Positions 1 through 8,647 of a DNA stretch of 64,000 nt are shown here, one piece after another. The translations under genes and the position numbers were made by a program. The notes under the pieces are model-generated. The model did not search any database, was not told the DNA's origin, and saw nothing but the letters and a program-made list of their open reading frames with translations. Origin of the DNA: Haloferula helveola (GTDB lineage Bacteria > Verrucomicrobiota > Verrucomicrobiia > Verrucomicrobiales > Akkermansiaceae); assembly GCF_037076345.1 (NCBI RefSeq), contig NZ_AP024702.1, positions 2,418,001 through 2,482,000 on the forward strand, in the 5' to 3' direction. The first letter of the stretch is position 1. Each line of letters starts with the position of its first letter.

Positions 1-1
1 C

Positions 2-436
2 ACCCGCGCCTGGCTGCTTCCGGTTCTCGCCTGGGTCGTCACCGACCCGCTGGTCAGCATCATCCAAGGCTACCCGGTGATCGGTCCCCACCACGTCGGG
101 ATCGCGGTCGGTCTGCTCGCCTCGGTCCTGCTCGGCCTCGCGCTCCGCCGCCGCCCGAGCAATGCCAATGTCTTGTTGGGCTCGATGGGCGCCGCCTTCC
201 TCTTCTATTTCGTCACCAACCTGCTCTCCTTCCTCGGCGATCCGCTCTACGCCAAGAACGTCACCGGCTTCATCCAGTCGCAATGGACCGGACCGCAGGG
301 CTTCCCGCCGACCTGGATCTTCCTCCGCAACCTCGCTGCGGCGAACCTCCTCTTCACCGGTCTTTTCCTCGCCGCCCGGCCCGCCTGGTGCTCGATCACC
401 ACCGAACCGAATCTCCTGCCCGCCAAGACCCGATAA
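2..436 (+). CDS. C-terminal part of an integral membrane protein (DUF6580-like), truncated by window edge
   Basis: The frame is open from the first bases, so the gene begins upstream of the window; a GTG at 77 is only an internal codon. The 144 visible residues contain three hydrophobic stretches: residues 4-20, about 30-45, and 58-73, plus a last one around 112-124 next to the FLRN motif. The pattern of short hydrophobic helices, LGSMGAAFLFYFVTNLLS and the final LRNLAAANLLFTGLF resembles the DUF6580 family of small membrane proteins of unknown function. That family link is recognition only. It ends 44 bp before pdhA, so it could be read with it. No catalytic residues are visible. Confidence 0.55.
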   Translation, partial: TRAWLLPVLAWVVTDPLVSIIQGYPVIGPHHVGIAVGLLASVLLGLALRRRPSNANVLLGSMGAAFLFYFVTNLLSFLGDPLYAKNVTGFIQSQWTGPQGFPPTWIFLRNLAAANLLFTGLFLAARPAWCSITTEPNLLPAKTR

Positions 437-480
437 GGACTTGCGCGCCATCCTGAACACCATCTATTCCCGCCCCGCCC

Positions 481-1563
481 ATGTCCCCAGCGTCCGCCGA
501 CACACCCCGCCTGGACTTCGCCGGCTCACCGGTGAACCAAAGCCTCAGTGCTGATGACAAGATCGAGCTCTATCGGAAGATGGTCCGGATCCGGCGCTTC
601 GAGCAGGCATCGCTGAAGTACTACAACGCCGGCAAGATGGGGGGATTCCTCCACCTCTACATCGGTCAGGAATCGGTCGCGGTCGGCACGCTCTCGCTCT
701 GCGGCCCGAACGACCACAACATCACCGCCTACCGCTGCCACGCCCACGCGCTCGCGGTCGGCATGAGCATGAACGAGTGCATGGCCGAGCTGTTCGGCAA
801 GGCCACCGGTTGCTCGAAGGGCAAGGGCGGCTCGATGCACTTCTTCGCGCCGGACAAAAACTACTGGGGCGGCCACGGCATCGTCGCCGGCCAGACTCCG
901 CTCGGCCTCGGTCTCGGCTACGGACTGAAATACAAGGGCTTGGAAGGTTGCGCCCTCTGCTACATGGGCGACGGCGCCGTCAACCAGGGCGCCTTCCACG
1001 AGTCGCTCAACATCGCCGCCCTTTTCGAAGTTCCGGTGGTCTACATCATCGAAAACAACGGCTATTCGATGGGCACCTCCCAGAAGCGCTCATCCGCCTT
1101 CCGCGGCTGCCTCGCGCAACGGGCCGAGGCCTACGACATGGACTGGGACCTCGTCGACGGATCCGACCTTTATCAGGTGCGGGCCAAGGCAAACATCGCC
1201 ATGGAGCGCGCCCGCAAGCAGCACAAGCCGACCGTTCTCGAGATTACGACCTACCGCTACTACGGTCATAGTGTTGCCGACGCCAACGCCAAGAAGTACC
1301 GCACTCCCGAGGAGATCGAGAACTACAAGAAGAACCACGATCCGATCAGCCTCTGGCAACGCCGCCTCATCGAGGAAGGCGTGCTGACCGAGGAGTCCGC
1401 CAAGGAGATCGACACCGCCGCCAAGGAGGAGGCCGCCGCTTCGGTCCAGTTCGCCGAGGAATCCCCGGCACCCGAAGTGTCCGAGATCATGGACGACGTT
1501 TACTGGGAAACCGACAACGATACCGAGGCCTCGAAGATCGGCCGCCACTTCTTCAACGACTGA
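481..1563 (+). CDS. pdhA: Pyruvate dehydrogenase E1 component, alpha subunit
   Basis: Alpha subunit of the heterotetrameric (alpha2beta2) pyruvate dehydrogenase E1, which decarboxylates pyruvate with thiamine diphosphate and passes the acetyl group to the E2 lipoyl arm. The 360 residues match the usual length. The thiamine diphosphate/Mg motif is visible as GDGAVNQG at about residues 163-170, with the closing ENNGYSMGTS at about 191-200. The YRCHAHALAVG segment (about 83-93) and the GKGGSMHFF segment (about 115-123) are typical of PDH E1 alpha, and the phosphorylation-loop-like YRYYGHS is at 258-264. The ATG at 481 has no strong ribosome site. pdhB follows after 48 bp, so the two are presumably one transcription unit. 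Confidence 0.95.
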   Translation: MSPASADTPRLDFAGSPVNQSLSADDKIELYRKMVRIRRFEQASLKYYNAGKMGGFLHLYIGQESVAVGTLSLCGPNDHNITAYRCHAHALAVGMSMNECMAELFGKATGCSKGKGGSMHFFAPDKNYWGGHGIVAGQTPLGLGLGYGLKYKGLEGCALCYMGDGAVNQGAFHESLNIAALFEVPVVYIIENNGYSMGTSQKRSSAFRGCLAQRAEAYDMDWDLVDGSDLYQVRAKANIAMERARKQHKPTVLEITTYRYYGHSVADANAKKYRTPEEIENYKKNHDPISLWQRRLIEEGVLTEESAKEIDTAAKEEAAASVQFAEESPAPEVSEIMDDVYWETDNDTEASKIGRHFFND

Positions 1564-1611
1564 ACTACGGCAAGCATAGTAGTTTAACCAACGACCCGAC
1601 CGACCCCTTCC

Positions 1612-2598
1612 ATGTCCCGCACGATGCTTTACCGCCACGCGATCCGCGAGGCTCTCGACGAGGAACTCACCCGCGACGAAAACGTCGTGATCATGGGTGA
1701 GGAAGTCGCCCAGTACAACGGCGCCTACAAGGTCACCGAAGGCCTGTGGGACAAGTGGGGCGACAAGCGGATCGTCGACACTCCGATCTCCGAAGCCGGC
1801 TTCATCGGCATGGGCATCGGCGCCTCGATGCTCGGCGTGCGTCCGGTGATGGAGCTGATGTTCTGGTCGTTCCACTCGGTCGCCTTCGACCAACTCGTCA
1901 ACAACGCCGCCTGCGTGCGCTACATGTCCGGCGGCCTGATCAACGTGCCGATCGTGATGCGCGGGCCCGCCAATGGCGGCACCAATGTCGGCGCCACCCA
2001 CTCGCACATTCCGGAAGGGCTGTTCGCCGCTTTCCCGGGTCTGAAAGTCTGCGCGCCCGCGACCCCGGCCGACGCCAAGGGCCTGATGAAGGCCGCCATC
2101 CGCGACAACGATCCGGTTTACGTGATGGAGAACACGCTTCTCTACGGCACCGAAGGCGAAGTGCCGGATCCGGCCGACGGCGACCACGTCGTGCCGCTCG
2201 GCAAGGCCGACCTCAAACGCGAGGGCTCCGACATCTCGCTCATCGCCCACGGCCGCTCGGTGCTCCACGCGCTCGAGGCCGCCGAAACGCTGAAGAACGA
2301 TCACAACATCTCGGCCGAGGTCCTCGACCTCCGCTCGATCCGTCCGCTCGATGTCGAAGCGATCCTCGCCACCGTCCGCAAGACCAACCGCGTGGTCCTC
2401 GTCGACGAATCGAAAGGCTTCGGCGGTGTCTCCGCGATGGTCTCGCACATCATCCAGGAAGAAGCCTTCGACCACCTCGACGCGCCGATCCGCCGCGTCA
2501 CGAGCGTCGATGCGCCGGCCTTCTACTCGAAGCACGTCGAGAACGAGCAGCTTCCGAACCCCAAGCGGATCGTCGACAAGGTGCTGACGATCGCCTGA
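1612..2598 (+). CDS. pdhB: Pyruvate dehydrogenase E1 component, beta subunit
   Basis: Beta subunit of E1, partner of the preceding alpha subunit. It has 328 residues, the normal length. Family signatures are the N-terminal REALDEEL, the GEEVAQYNGAYKVTEGL segment (residues 24-40), DTPISEAGFIGMGIGAS (57-73), and the transketolase C-terminal domain with LRSIRPLD (245-252) and the VDESK/GG region. It starts at ATG 1612, 48 bp after pdhA. The E2 gene is not immediately downstream: two unrelated genes and two small lipoprotein genes lie between, and no E3 (dihydrolipoamide dehydrogenase) gene is seen in the window. Confidence 0.95.
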   Translation: MSRTMLYRHAIREALDEELTRDENVVIMGEEVAQYNGAYKVTEGLWDKWGDKRIVDTPISEAGFIGMGIGASMLGVRPVMELMFWSFHSVAFDQLVNNAACVRYMSGGLINVPIVMRGPANGGTNVGATHSHIPEGLFAAFPGLKVCAPATPADAKGLMKAAIRDNDPVYVMENTLLYGTEGEVPDPADGDHVVPLGKADLKREGSDISLIAHGRSVLHALEAAETLKNDHNISAEVLDLRSIRPLDVEAILATVRKTNRVVLVDESKGFGGVSAMVSHIIQEEAFDHLDAPIRRVTSVDAPAFYSKHVENEQLPNPKRIVDKVLTIA

Positions 2599-2612
2599 GA
2601 GCGCAGCGGAGC

Positions 2613-3278
2613 ATGAGCATCCGCAAGGTTGGCACGATCCTCACCACCGTCCTCTGGGGTTTCTGGCTGATTCCATTACAGGGCAAACGGCTCGCGCCTG
2701 AGGTGTTCGGGATTCCGGAGATCCAATGGACCGCCGCCCTTGTCGTTGCGGCCCTGACCCCGTCGGTAACCCTACTTGCCCTCGGCTCCATCTTCGGAAC
2801 CGGTGACCGGAGATTCGGTTTAGGGCTGTTGGCCATTGCTTCGCTTCCCTGGTTCTACAACATCGCGATCCACGGAATCGGCGGGAACATACTCGCGCGG
2901 ACCGCACTCAGCTTGGAGAGCGCATCCGACAGGGACTCCGAAATCATCGCGCGGCTCGTGGATCAAGCCGTCTCGGCGGAGTCTTCCGACCACCGGGGCA
3001 AGGCAGCCGGCTTGCTCTACTCGATGTTCGGCGTCCAAGCGATTTGGAAGAATGAAGCCGGTGAACTGACGAATTTCCATCCGACTCCGGAGCAGCAGGA
3101 ACGATGGCAAGCGACACTAGCTACGAATGTCTCCCTTGAGAGGAGTACCACGATGCTCGAAGACCAGCTCAAGCAGTCCAGCTGGCTCTTCGGGCTGAAT
3201 CTCGGACTCTACTGCACGGTAATGTCGGGCGGATTGGTCTGGCGCGCCTATCGACCAAGCAAACTCACCGATGGATGA
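2613..3278 (+). CDS. Hypothetical membrane protein
   Basis: A 221-residue protein not recognised from any family. It starts at ATG 2613, 14 bp after the pdhB stop. Hydrophobic segments lie at about residues 6-22, 38-60 and 68-80, and a last helix at about 190-206 is followed by a short basic tail (WRAYRPSK). Between the third and last helices is a soluble region of about 100 residues with charged, helix-prone sequence, probably outside the cytoplasm. The close spacing suggests co-transcription with pdhAB, but nothing ties it to pyruvate oxidation. Confidence 0.6.
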   Translation: MSIRKVGTILTTVLWGFWLIPLQGKRLAPEVFGIPEIQWTAALVVAALTPSVTLLALGSIFGTGDRRFGLGLLAIASLPWFYNIAIHGIGGNILARTALSLESASDRDSEIIARLVDQAVSAESSDHRGKAAGLLYSMFGVQAIWKNEAGELTNFHPTPEQQERWQATLATNVSLERSTTMLEDQLKQSSWLFGLNLGLYCTVMSGGLVWRAYRPSKLTDG

Positions 3279-3400
3279 ATCCCGGCAGTTGCTCCCCGGT
3301 GGCGGTCTTCCGAAGTTATCTCCGGCTCTGCCAAGCCTCGGACCTAGGAGCGCCGGAATTTACAGACGCTTGACGGACGGCTGGGGAAGCGGCCGTCAGC

Positions 3401-4591
3401 ATGACGGTCATGAAGAACGTCGCCGCTCTCGCTGTCCTGCTCACCGCCTCCGCTCCGGCCCTTGAGGTCCACGAGTGGGGAACCTTCACCACGCTTTCCG
3501 GTTCGGACGGTCATCCACTCGTTTGGTACCTGCCATACCGCGAGCCGTCCCAGCTGCCGAAATTCGTCCACGGCCAGGGACTTCGGCTGAAGGGCATGCC
3601 CGTCCGCGTGCGGATGGAAACACCGGTGATCTACTTCTACCCGGAGAAGGCCGGGGAAGTCACGGTCGAGGCGACCTACCGGAGCGGGACCATCACCGAA
3701 GTCTATCCTTCGCCGAAGACCCACATGTTCTTCGGCCCGACCCCGGTCCGCTGGACGGGCACCTTGGTCCCGCCCGACGACGCCGAAGCCCTGTCGCTGA
3801 TCCCGGCCGTTCCCGAAGGCTCGAAGGGCGATCACTACGCGGCCGCGCGGGCCGTTCCGGATGCGTGGATCTTTCGCTCGTCCCGCACCCACGTGACCCC
3901 GGAGGAGAAGACCGTGACCACCGAAGAAGCGGAGAAGTTCATTTTCTACCGTGGCTCCGGTGCGAACACACCCGCCCTCATCGCCCAGCTCGACGCATCG
4001 AACGGAATCACGCTTTCCACCGGCTCCACCCATCCCCACAAACTGAACATCGCACTCGAAGTGAAGGGGGAGTCGGCACGCTGGCGGACCCTTACCGCGG
4101 TCAAGGATCACGAGCAGGTACCCGAAACCGAGATTCTCGACGGCCCCATGCGTCCCGTGCGAGAAGTCGAAAAGGAAATCGGCTCGTGGTTTCAGGGGTC
4201 GCTCACCGGCGAGGGCCTGACGTCCGCCGAAGCGGCGGCCATGATCGACACTTGGGACGAGACGTGGTTCCGGGAAGAGGGCACCCGGGTATTCTCGATC
4301 CTTCCGCAGGATTGGGTCGATGAAGTCCTGCCGCTCACAGTTGATCCGAAGCCCGAAAAGCTGGTCCGCGTGTTCGTGGCGAGGCTTGAGCTGATCCAGC
4401 CGTCGAAGGAGATCCGGCTCGCCGACGCGCTCGTCGACCCGGCAGCAGACTTTTCCCAAGTCGAGGCCCTGAAGCTCGGACGCTTCGCAGACGGCGCGCT
4501 GAATCGCGCCATCGATGTCCAGGGCCAGCGCATGCGCACCCGCTTCCACCAGCTCCAATCGGACGCGGCGAAGCGGACCTCCGCCCGGTGA
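3401..4591 (+). CDS. Secreted conserved protein of the HEWGTFT type, function unknown
   Basis: A 396-residue protein starting at ATG 3401; a second ATG at 3410 fits the signal peptide equally well. The N-terminus (MKNVAALAVLLTASAPAL) is a signal peptide, and the mature protein begins with VHEWGTFTTLSGSDG, a signature I know from uncharacterised exported proteins of Planctomycetes, Verrucomicrobia and Myxococcota. Further conserved-looking pieces are METPVIYFY (about 70-78), ITEVYPSPK (about 102-110) and DTWDETWFREEGTRVF (about 286-301). No catalytic motif is recognised. The gene stands alone, with about 120 bp upstream and about 80 bp downstream. Confidence 0.65.
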   Translation: MTVMKNVAALAVLLTASAPALEVHEWGTFTTLSGSDGHPLVWYLPYREPSQLPKFVHGQGLRLKGMPVRVRMETPVIYFYPEKAGEVTVEATYRSGTITEVYPSPKTHMFFGPTPVRWTGTLVPPDDAEALSLIPAVPEGSKGDHYAAARAVPDAWIFRSSRTHVTPEEKTVTTEEAEKFIFYRGSGANTPALIAQLDASNGITLSTGSTHPHKLNIALEVKGESARWRTLTAVKDHEQVPETEILDGPMRPVREVEKEIGSWFQGSLTGEGLTSAEAAAMIDTWDETWFREEGTRVFSILPQDWVDEVLPLTVDPKPEKLVRVFVARLELIQPSKEIRLADALVDPAADFSQVEALKLGRFADGALNRAIDVQGQRMRTRFHQLQSDAAKRTSAR

Positions 4592-4672
4592 GTCAGGAGA
4601 CCTCGGCCGTCATTCCCACTGGCAACCTTTTTCGTTGCCAGCCTCCGGGCCATGCCTAGCATCGGGCCTATC

Positions 4673-4750
4673 ATGATGTTTGCACTACGCCTCGCCGCTG
4701 TGGCCGGTTTCTGTCTCGCCGCGAGTTCCTGCTGCTGCCTCTTCTCCTAA
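4673..4750 (+). CDS. Tiny putative lipoprotein (25 aa)
   Basis: ATG 4673 (or 4676) opens a 25-residue reading frame consisting almost entirely of a lipoprotein signal peptide. It has hydrophobic FALRLAAVAGFCLAA followed by a lipobox-like AASSC and a CCLFS tail, then TAA at 4750. It lies 12 bp before a second lipoprotein gene with a similar SSCC lipobox. It resembles entericidin-type mini-lipoproteins in design only; no sequence homology is claimed. Coding status is uncertain because it is so short, but the lipobox placed exactly at the end of a hydrophobic core and the tight spacing argue that it is real. Confidence 0.4.
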   Translation: MMFALRLAAVAGFCLAASSCCCLFS

Positions 4751-4762
4751 ACTCCTGACTCC

Positions 4763-5152
4763 ATGAAAAAACTCTTCCTACTCCTGTCGCTTGCGGCCGT
4801 TTCCCTCGGCTTCTCGTCATGCTGCTCGATGTTCGGCATCAAGAACTTCGCAGCCGGATCCACCGAGGAAACCTACCAGGTCAAGACCTGCGGTTACGAC
4901 ATCGTCCGTGAGGAAAAGGTGATCGACGCCAAGAGCGGCCTTGTCGAAGTCACCGAAACCAAGGTGCCCCGCTACAAGACCAAGACCAAGAAGGTCTGGG
5001 CGAAGTGCCCGTCTTGTACCCGCTACTACTGCCTCAAGGAAGGCTGCTGCGGATCGAGCACCGAAGCCGCCCGCAAGATGGCTACGGCCCAAGGAGCTTC
5101 GGGCAGCCCGCACATGGGCCTGATCCCGACGATGAAACCGATCGTTCCCTGA
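4763..5152 (+). CDS. Small cysteine-rich lipoprotein
   Basis: A 129-residue protein. The N-terminus MKKLFLLLSLAAVSLGFSSC is a lipoprotein signal with the modified Cys at residue 20. The mature part is basic and contains a possible metal or disulfide cluster: CPSCTRYYC at about 88-96, then GCC at about 101-103. A repeated KTKTKK stretch precedes it. No family is recognised. A good Rho-independent terminator follows 20 bp after the stop, so with the 25-aa gene upstream it forms a short transcription unit. Confidence 0.65.
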   Translation: MKKLFLLLSLAAVSLGFSSCCSMFGIKNFAAGSTEETYQVKTCGYDIVREEKVIDAKSGLVEVTETKVPRYKTKTKKVWAKCPSCTRYYCLKEGCCGSSTEAARKMATAQGASGSPHMGLIPTMKPIVP

Positions 5153-5171
5153 CCGGAACCCGACTTTCTCC

Positions 5172-5209
5172 AAGCGGAGCCTTCCACCGTGGGGGCTCCG
5201 CTTTTTTCT
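5172..5209 (+). terminator. Rho-independent terminator
   Basis: The arms AAGCGGAGCC (5172-5181) and GGCTCCGCTT (5194-5203) are perfect complements separated by 12 nt and followed by a T-rich run (TTTTCTT). It ends the lipoprotein unit and separates it from pdhC. Confidence 0.85.
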
Positions 5210-5290
5210 TTCCTGTCAGGAACCGCAAAAACGCTGGAAAAGCCGGAAAGCTCGCGCAAGCCTCCCCCGACCCTTTCCCACTCCACCAAC

Positions 5291-6598
5291 ATGGCGACCA
5301 ATATCGAAATGCCCAAGCTCTCGGACACGATGACCGAGGGCACCCTCATCAAGTGGCACAAGCAAGTCGGCGACGAGATCGAGATCGGTGACATCATCGC
5401 CGAGGTCGAGACCGACAAGGCGACCATGGAGATGGAAGCCTTCGACGAAGGCACCATCACTGAAATCCGAGTCCAAGAGGGCGAAAAGGCGGCCATCGGC
5501 AGCGTGCTCGCCGTGCTCGACGGCGACGCAGCCGGCAGCTCTTCCGACACGGGTAGCTCGGCCCCGGCCGAGAAGGCGCCCGAAGCAGCGACTCCGGAGC
5601 CCGCCAAGCAGCAAGAGTCCTCGCCCGCAGCGGCCGCTCCGGCACCAGCCGCCAGCGCCGACGGTGAACGCATCAGATCCTCACCCCTCGCCCGCAAGGT
5701 TGCCGACGAGCTCGGAGTCGATATCGCGTCCGTCTCGGGAACCGGACCCGGCGGCCGGATCGTCCGTGCCGACGTCGAGGCAGCCTCGAAGGGCGGCGCG
5801 AAGCCATCCACGGCCGCATCCGCCGCCGCGGGTCTTGCTGCTGCCGCGAAATCCAAGGCCACCGCGCCTGCGCCCGCCCCTCAGGCGATCCAGCCGACCG
5901 CCAAAGAAGAGGACGAAACGATCGAGCTCAGCTCGATGCGGCGCATCATCGCCGACCGCCTGCTCCTCTCGAAACAGACCATCCCGCACTTCTACCTGCA
6001 CGCGGAGGTCGACATGGCCCCGCTGATGGCCTTGCGCAAAGACATCAATGCCCAAGCCGAGCAGACTCACGGCAACAAGTACTCGGTGAACGACTTCGTC
6101 CTCAAGGCGACCATCAACGCCGCTCAGGCGGTCCCGGAGGTCAACGCCTCGTTCGCCGGCGACTCGATCGTCCGCTTCGCCAGCGTCGGCATGTCGGTGG
6201 CCATCTCGGTCGACGACGGCCTCGTCACCCCGGTGATCAAGCAGGCCGAGAGCAAGTCGCTGCTGCAGATCTCGAAGGAAGTGAAGGACCTCGCCGTCCG
6301 CGCTCGTGAGAAGAAGCTCAAGCCGAACGAATTCGATGGTGGAACCATCACGGTCTCCAACCTCGGGGCGTGGGGCGTGGAGAGCTTCGACGCGATCGTC
6401 AACCCACCCCAGGCCCTGATCGTGTCCGTCGGCGCCGCGATCCAGAAGCCGGTCGTGAAGGACGGTGCCATCGTGCCAGGCCTGAGGATGAACGTTGGCG
6501 TCAGCTGCGACCACCGGGTCGTCGATGGCGCGGTGGCCGCCCAGTTCCTCGCCGAGCTCAAGAAGCTCCTCGAGCAGCCGGCCCTGATGCTGATCTGA
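5291..6598 (+). CDS. pdhC: Dihydrolipoamide acetyltransferase, E2 of pyruvate dehydrogenase
   Basis: E2 core of the pyruvate dehydrogenase complex, 435 residues from ATG 5291; an in-frame GTG further upstream lies inside the terminator and is unlikely. There is one lipoyl domain at residues 1-78 with the lipoylated lysine in ETDKATMEM (about residue 42). A long Ala/Pro/Ser-rich linker follows, then a peripheral subunit-binding domain around 130-165 (SPLARKVADELG...GTGPGGRI). A second Ala-rich linker leads to the catalytic acyltransferase domain from about 205, ending with the active-site CDHRVVDGAVAAQF (about 401-414). It works with PdhA/PdhB upstream. A terminator follows. Confidence 0.95.
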   Translation: MATNIEMPKLSDTMTEGTLIKWHKQVGDEIEIGDIIAEVETDKATMEMEAFDEGTITEIRVQEGEKAAIGSVLAVLDGDAAGSSSDTGSSAPAEKAPEAATPEPAKQQESSPAAAAPAPAASADGERIRSSPLARKVADELGVDIASVSGTGPGGRIVRADVEAASKGGAKPSTAASAAAGLAAAAKSKATAPAPAPQAIQPTAKEEDETIELSSMRRIIADRLLLSKQTIPHFYLHAEVDMAPLMALRKDINAQAEQTHGNKYSVNDFVLKATINAAQAVPEVNASFAGDSIVRFASVGMSVAISVDDGLVTPVIKQAESKSLLQISKEVKDLAVRAREKKLKPNEFDGGTITVSNLGAWGVESFDAIVNPPQALIVSVGAAIQKPVVKDGAIVPGLRMNVGVSCDHRVVDGAVAAQFLAELKKLLEQPALMLI

Positions 6599-6626
6599 GT
6601 TTCCTCACCCGTGAAGATTCCAAGGG

Positions 6627-6656
6627 AAGCCCGGCCATGTGGTCGGGCTTTTCTGT
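6627..6656 (+). terminator. Rho-independent terminator after pdhC
   Basis: Arms AAGCCCGGCC (6627-6636) and GGTCGGGCTT (6641-6650) pair with one G-U wobble, with a 4-nt loop followed by a T-rich stretch. Confidence 0.8.
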
Positions 6657-6659
6657 TTG

Positions 6660-7009
6660 GGCCACCGGGCCTGACCAATCCGAGCCGCGGTCTGACCCGG
6701 GTAACGTCCGACTTTTCCACATGCTTGAAGAAGAGATCTCTTGGGTCCTCAAAAGATTCTTCTTCTTCATCTTGTGAACAACTCGGCTGAATCGATGTTC
6801 CACCTAGAAACCATGGGATTCCACGGCTTCAACTTGTTCGGAACAAGGCGCGGGGAATCCTGAGTAAACCGGTTCCCTGACTTAGGGACTTGGAATTCCC
6901 AACAGTTCCCCCCGATTTATTCCCAAGGCTTCCCCACAACGGGGTCGGTGTTTCGCATGGCTCCGATGGGATCGACAACCCCGAGCAGCGACGGGAGACT
7001 CACGCCCGA
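6660..7009. other. Noncoding, hairpin-rich interval
   Basis: No convincing gene is seen here. The stretch is visibly less GC-rich than its surroundings and contains nested dyads. GGATTCC (6816-6822) pairs with GGAATCC (6854-6860). Inside it sits the near-perfect dyad CTTGTTCGGAACAAG (6833-6847). A further small hairpin TCCCT/AGGGA and an AGAGATCT palindrome lie nearby. It could be a structured 5' leader, a small RNA or a protein-binding region for the gene starting at 7010. None of these can be decided from the sequence. Confidence 0.4.
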
Positions 7010-7510
7010 ATGATCACCCGATTCAGCACTTTTTCCGACGCCGCCATTTTCGCTTCCCTGCGGCGGGATGAAGGTCAGTTCGCCGAGCTACTGCATGTGA
7101 ACGCCGCCCATCTTTGGGGTCCACACCCCGACTGGGGAGTCGCAGTGCTGCACTCGGAAGTCACCCACGAAGATACACCGCCGGAAAGGGAGACTGTGGT
7201 CTGGCTGCCGTCGGAGCTGAACCGCGCGATCGCGATCCTCCTGATGATGACGGCCGCCATGGGTGTGTCGGCCGTCGTGCTTTCTCTTTTCGGATTGATT
7301 TCGGCAATGGCGGGCACGCCTACGGCCGGAGTGAGTCCGATCCTCATGCTTCTGGCTGGCTTGGCGATCCTGCCTGCCACCGTGGTCGTGGGTCATCTGA
7401 TGATCGGATACTTCCGGACTCCGAAGCCCTCGCTGCCGCAGGGGCTTTGCGGGATCCTGGCCGAGATCGTCGCGTGGATCGCGATTTTCGTCGTCTGGAT
7501 GGTCGCCTGA
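7010..7510 (+). CDS. Hypothetical membrane protein
   Basis: A 166-residue protein from ATG 7010. An earlier ATG at 6890 would add 40 low-complexity residues overlapping the hairpin region and is less likely. The first 70 residues are soluble (a possible small binding domain with HLWGPHPDWGVAVLHSEV), followed by three transmembrane helices at about 73-95, 105-128 and 143-164. The family is not recognised. The sua5-type gene follows 57 bp downstream. Confidence 0.55.
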   Translation: MITRFSTFSDAAIFASLRRDEGQFAELLHVNAAHLWGPHPDWGVAVLHSEVTHEDTPPERETVVWLPSELNRAIAILLMMTAAMGVSAVVLSLFGLISAMAGTPTAGVSPILMLLAGLAILPATVVVGHLMIGYFRTPKPSLPQGLCGILAEIVAWIAIFVVWMVA

Positions 7511-7567
7511 CCCCGGGCAGCCCAACCACGGCTTGTCGGTCGAGGGATCAGCCGTTATTCCGCGGAC

Positions 7568-8593
7568 GTGGAAACGCGAGTCATCTCCGCCAACGAACTG
7601 GACATGAAAGAGGCCGTCCGGGAGGCGGTCGCTTTGCTGTCGAAGGGCGAGGTGGTCGCACTGCCAACCGAGACGGTCTACGGACTCGGTGCCGACGCGA
7701 CCGACGCCGTCGCCGTCGCGAAAGTTTTCGAGGTGAAGCAACGGCCCTCCTTCGATCCGCTCATCGTCCACATCGCCTCGGTCCGTGACCTGCCGCAGGT
7801 CGCCAGCGTGCCTGAGGACATCGAGAAGGTGTTCCAGAAGCTCATTTCCGCCTTCTGGCCGGGTCCGCTGACCATCCTGCTGCCGAAGACGGAAGCGATT
7901 CCCGATCTGGTGACCAGCGGTCTCCCGACGGTGGCCGTCCGCCAGAGCGGCAGCCCGATCTTCCGCGCGATCGGCCGTGAACTTGGCAAGCCGATCGCGG
8001 CACCGAGCGCCAATCGCTTCGGCCGGATTTCCCCGACTTCCGCCAGCGCGGTGGTCAAGGAGTTGGGCGGGAGCATTCCGTTGGTCGTCGATGGCGGTGC
8101 CTGCAGCAACGGACTCGAAAGCACCATCATCCGCATCGAAGCCGGCGAGAAACGCCCCGAGATCCACATCCTGCGCCCCGGACCGGTGACCAAGAAGGAA
8201 CTCCAGAACTTCGGCCGGGTGGTGATCGAGAAGAAGCGTCTGATCGACGAGCCGGCCGACGCTCCGGGTCAGCTCGCCAGCCACTATGCCCCTCGTACTT
8301 CGTTGTACCTTTTCGACAAGCCCGAGGAGTTCAAGCCGGAGCCGGGCAAGCGTTACGGGCTGATGAGCTACAAAGGCGATCCTAAGGCCGGCTATGTGAA
8401 CCGGCATGAGTGGGCGAAGGTCGAGTCGCTGAGCCCGGGCAGCGGCAAGCTGCCGGAGGCCGCCGTCCGATTCTTCCATGTGATGCGGACACTTGATGAA
8501 GCCGGCCTCGACGCCATCATCGCCGAGCCGGTCAGCGATGTCGGCCTCGGCCAGGCGATCATGGACCGGCTGCGCCGTGCGGCGACCCGTTGA
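7568..8593 (+). CDS. L-threonylcarbamoyladenylate synthase, Sua5 type
   Basis: Makes threonylcarbamoyl-AMP from threonine, bicarbonate and ATP for t6A37 modification of ANN-decoding tRNAs. The YrdC/TsaC domain covers about residues 10-200 with the signatures ALPTETVYGLGADA, KQRPSFDPLIVHI, FWPGPLTILL and APSANRFGRISPT. A linker and the C-terminal Sua5 domain (about 230-341, from APGQLASHYAPRTSLYLF) make it the long two-domain form. It starts at GTG 7568; ATG 7604 is an alternative but would trim the domain edge. murJ lies 54 bp downstream. Confidence 0.93.
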   Translation: METRVISANELDMKEAVREAVALLSKGEVVALPTETVYGLGADATDAVAVAKVFEVKQRPSFDPLIVHIASVRDLPQVASVPEDIEKVFQKLISAFWPGPLTILLPKTEAIPDLVTSGLPTVAVRQSGSPIFRAIGRELGKPIAAPSANRFGRISPTSASAVVKELGGSIPLVVDGGACSNGLESTIIRIEAGEKRPEIHILRPGPVTKKELQNFGRVVIEKKRLIDEPADAPGQLASHYAPRTSLYLFDKPEEFKPEPGKRYGLMSYKGDPKAGYVNRHEWAKVESLSPGSGKLPEAAVRFFHVMRTLDEAGLDAIIAEPVSDVGLGQAIMDRLRRAATR

Positions 8594-8647
8594 TTCTTCA
8601 CCTGCGTTTCGCCCCCGCTTCACTTCCGATCCGCATCTTCCACCCGC

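Noticed and set aside
6833..6847. LexA/SOS box (GTTC-GAAC-like dyad)
   Set aside because: The half-sites are separated by one base; the spacing I know for verrucomicrobial and Gram-positive LexA boxes is larger.
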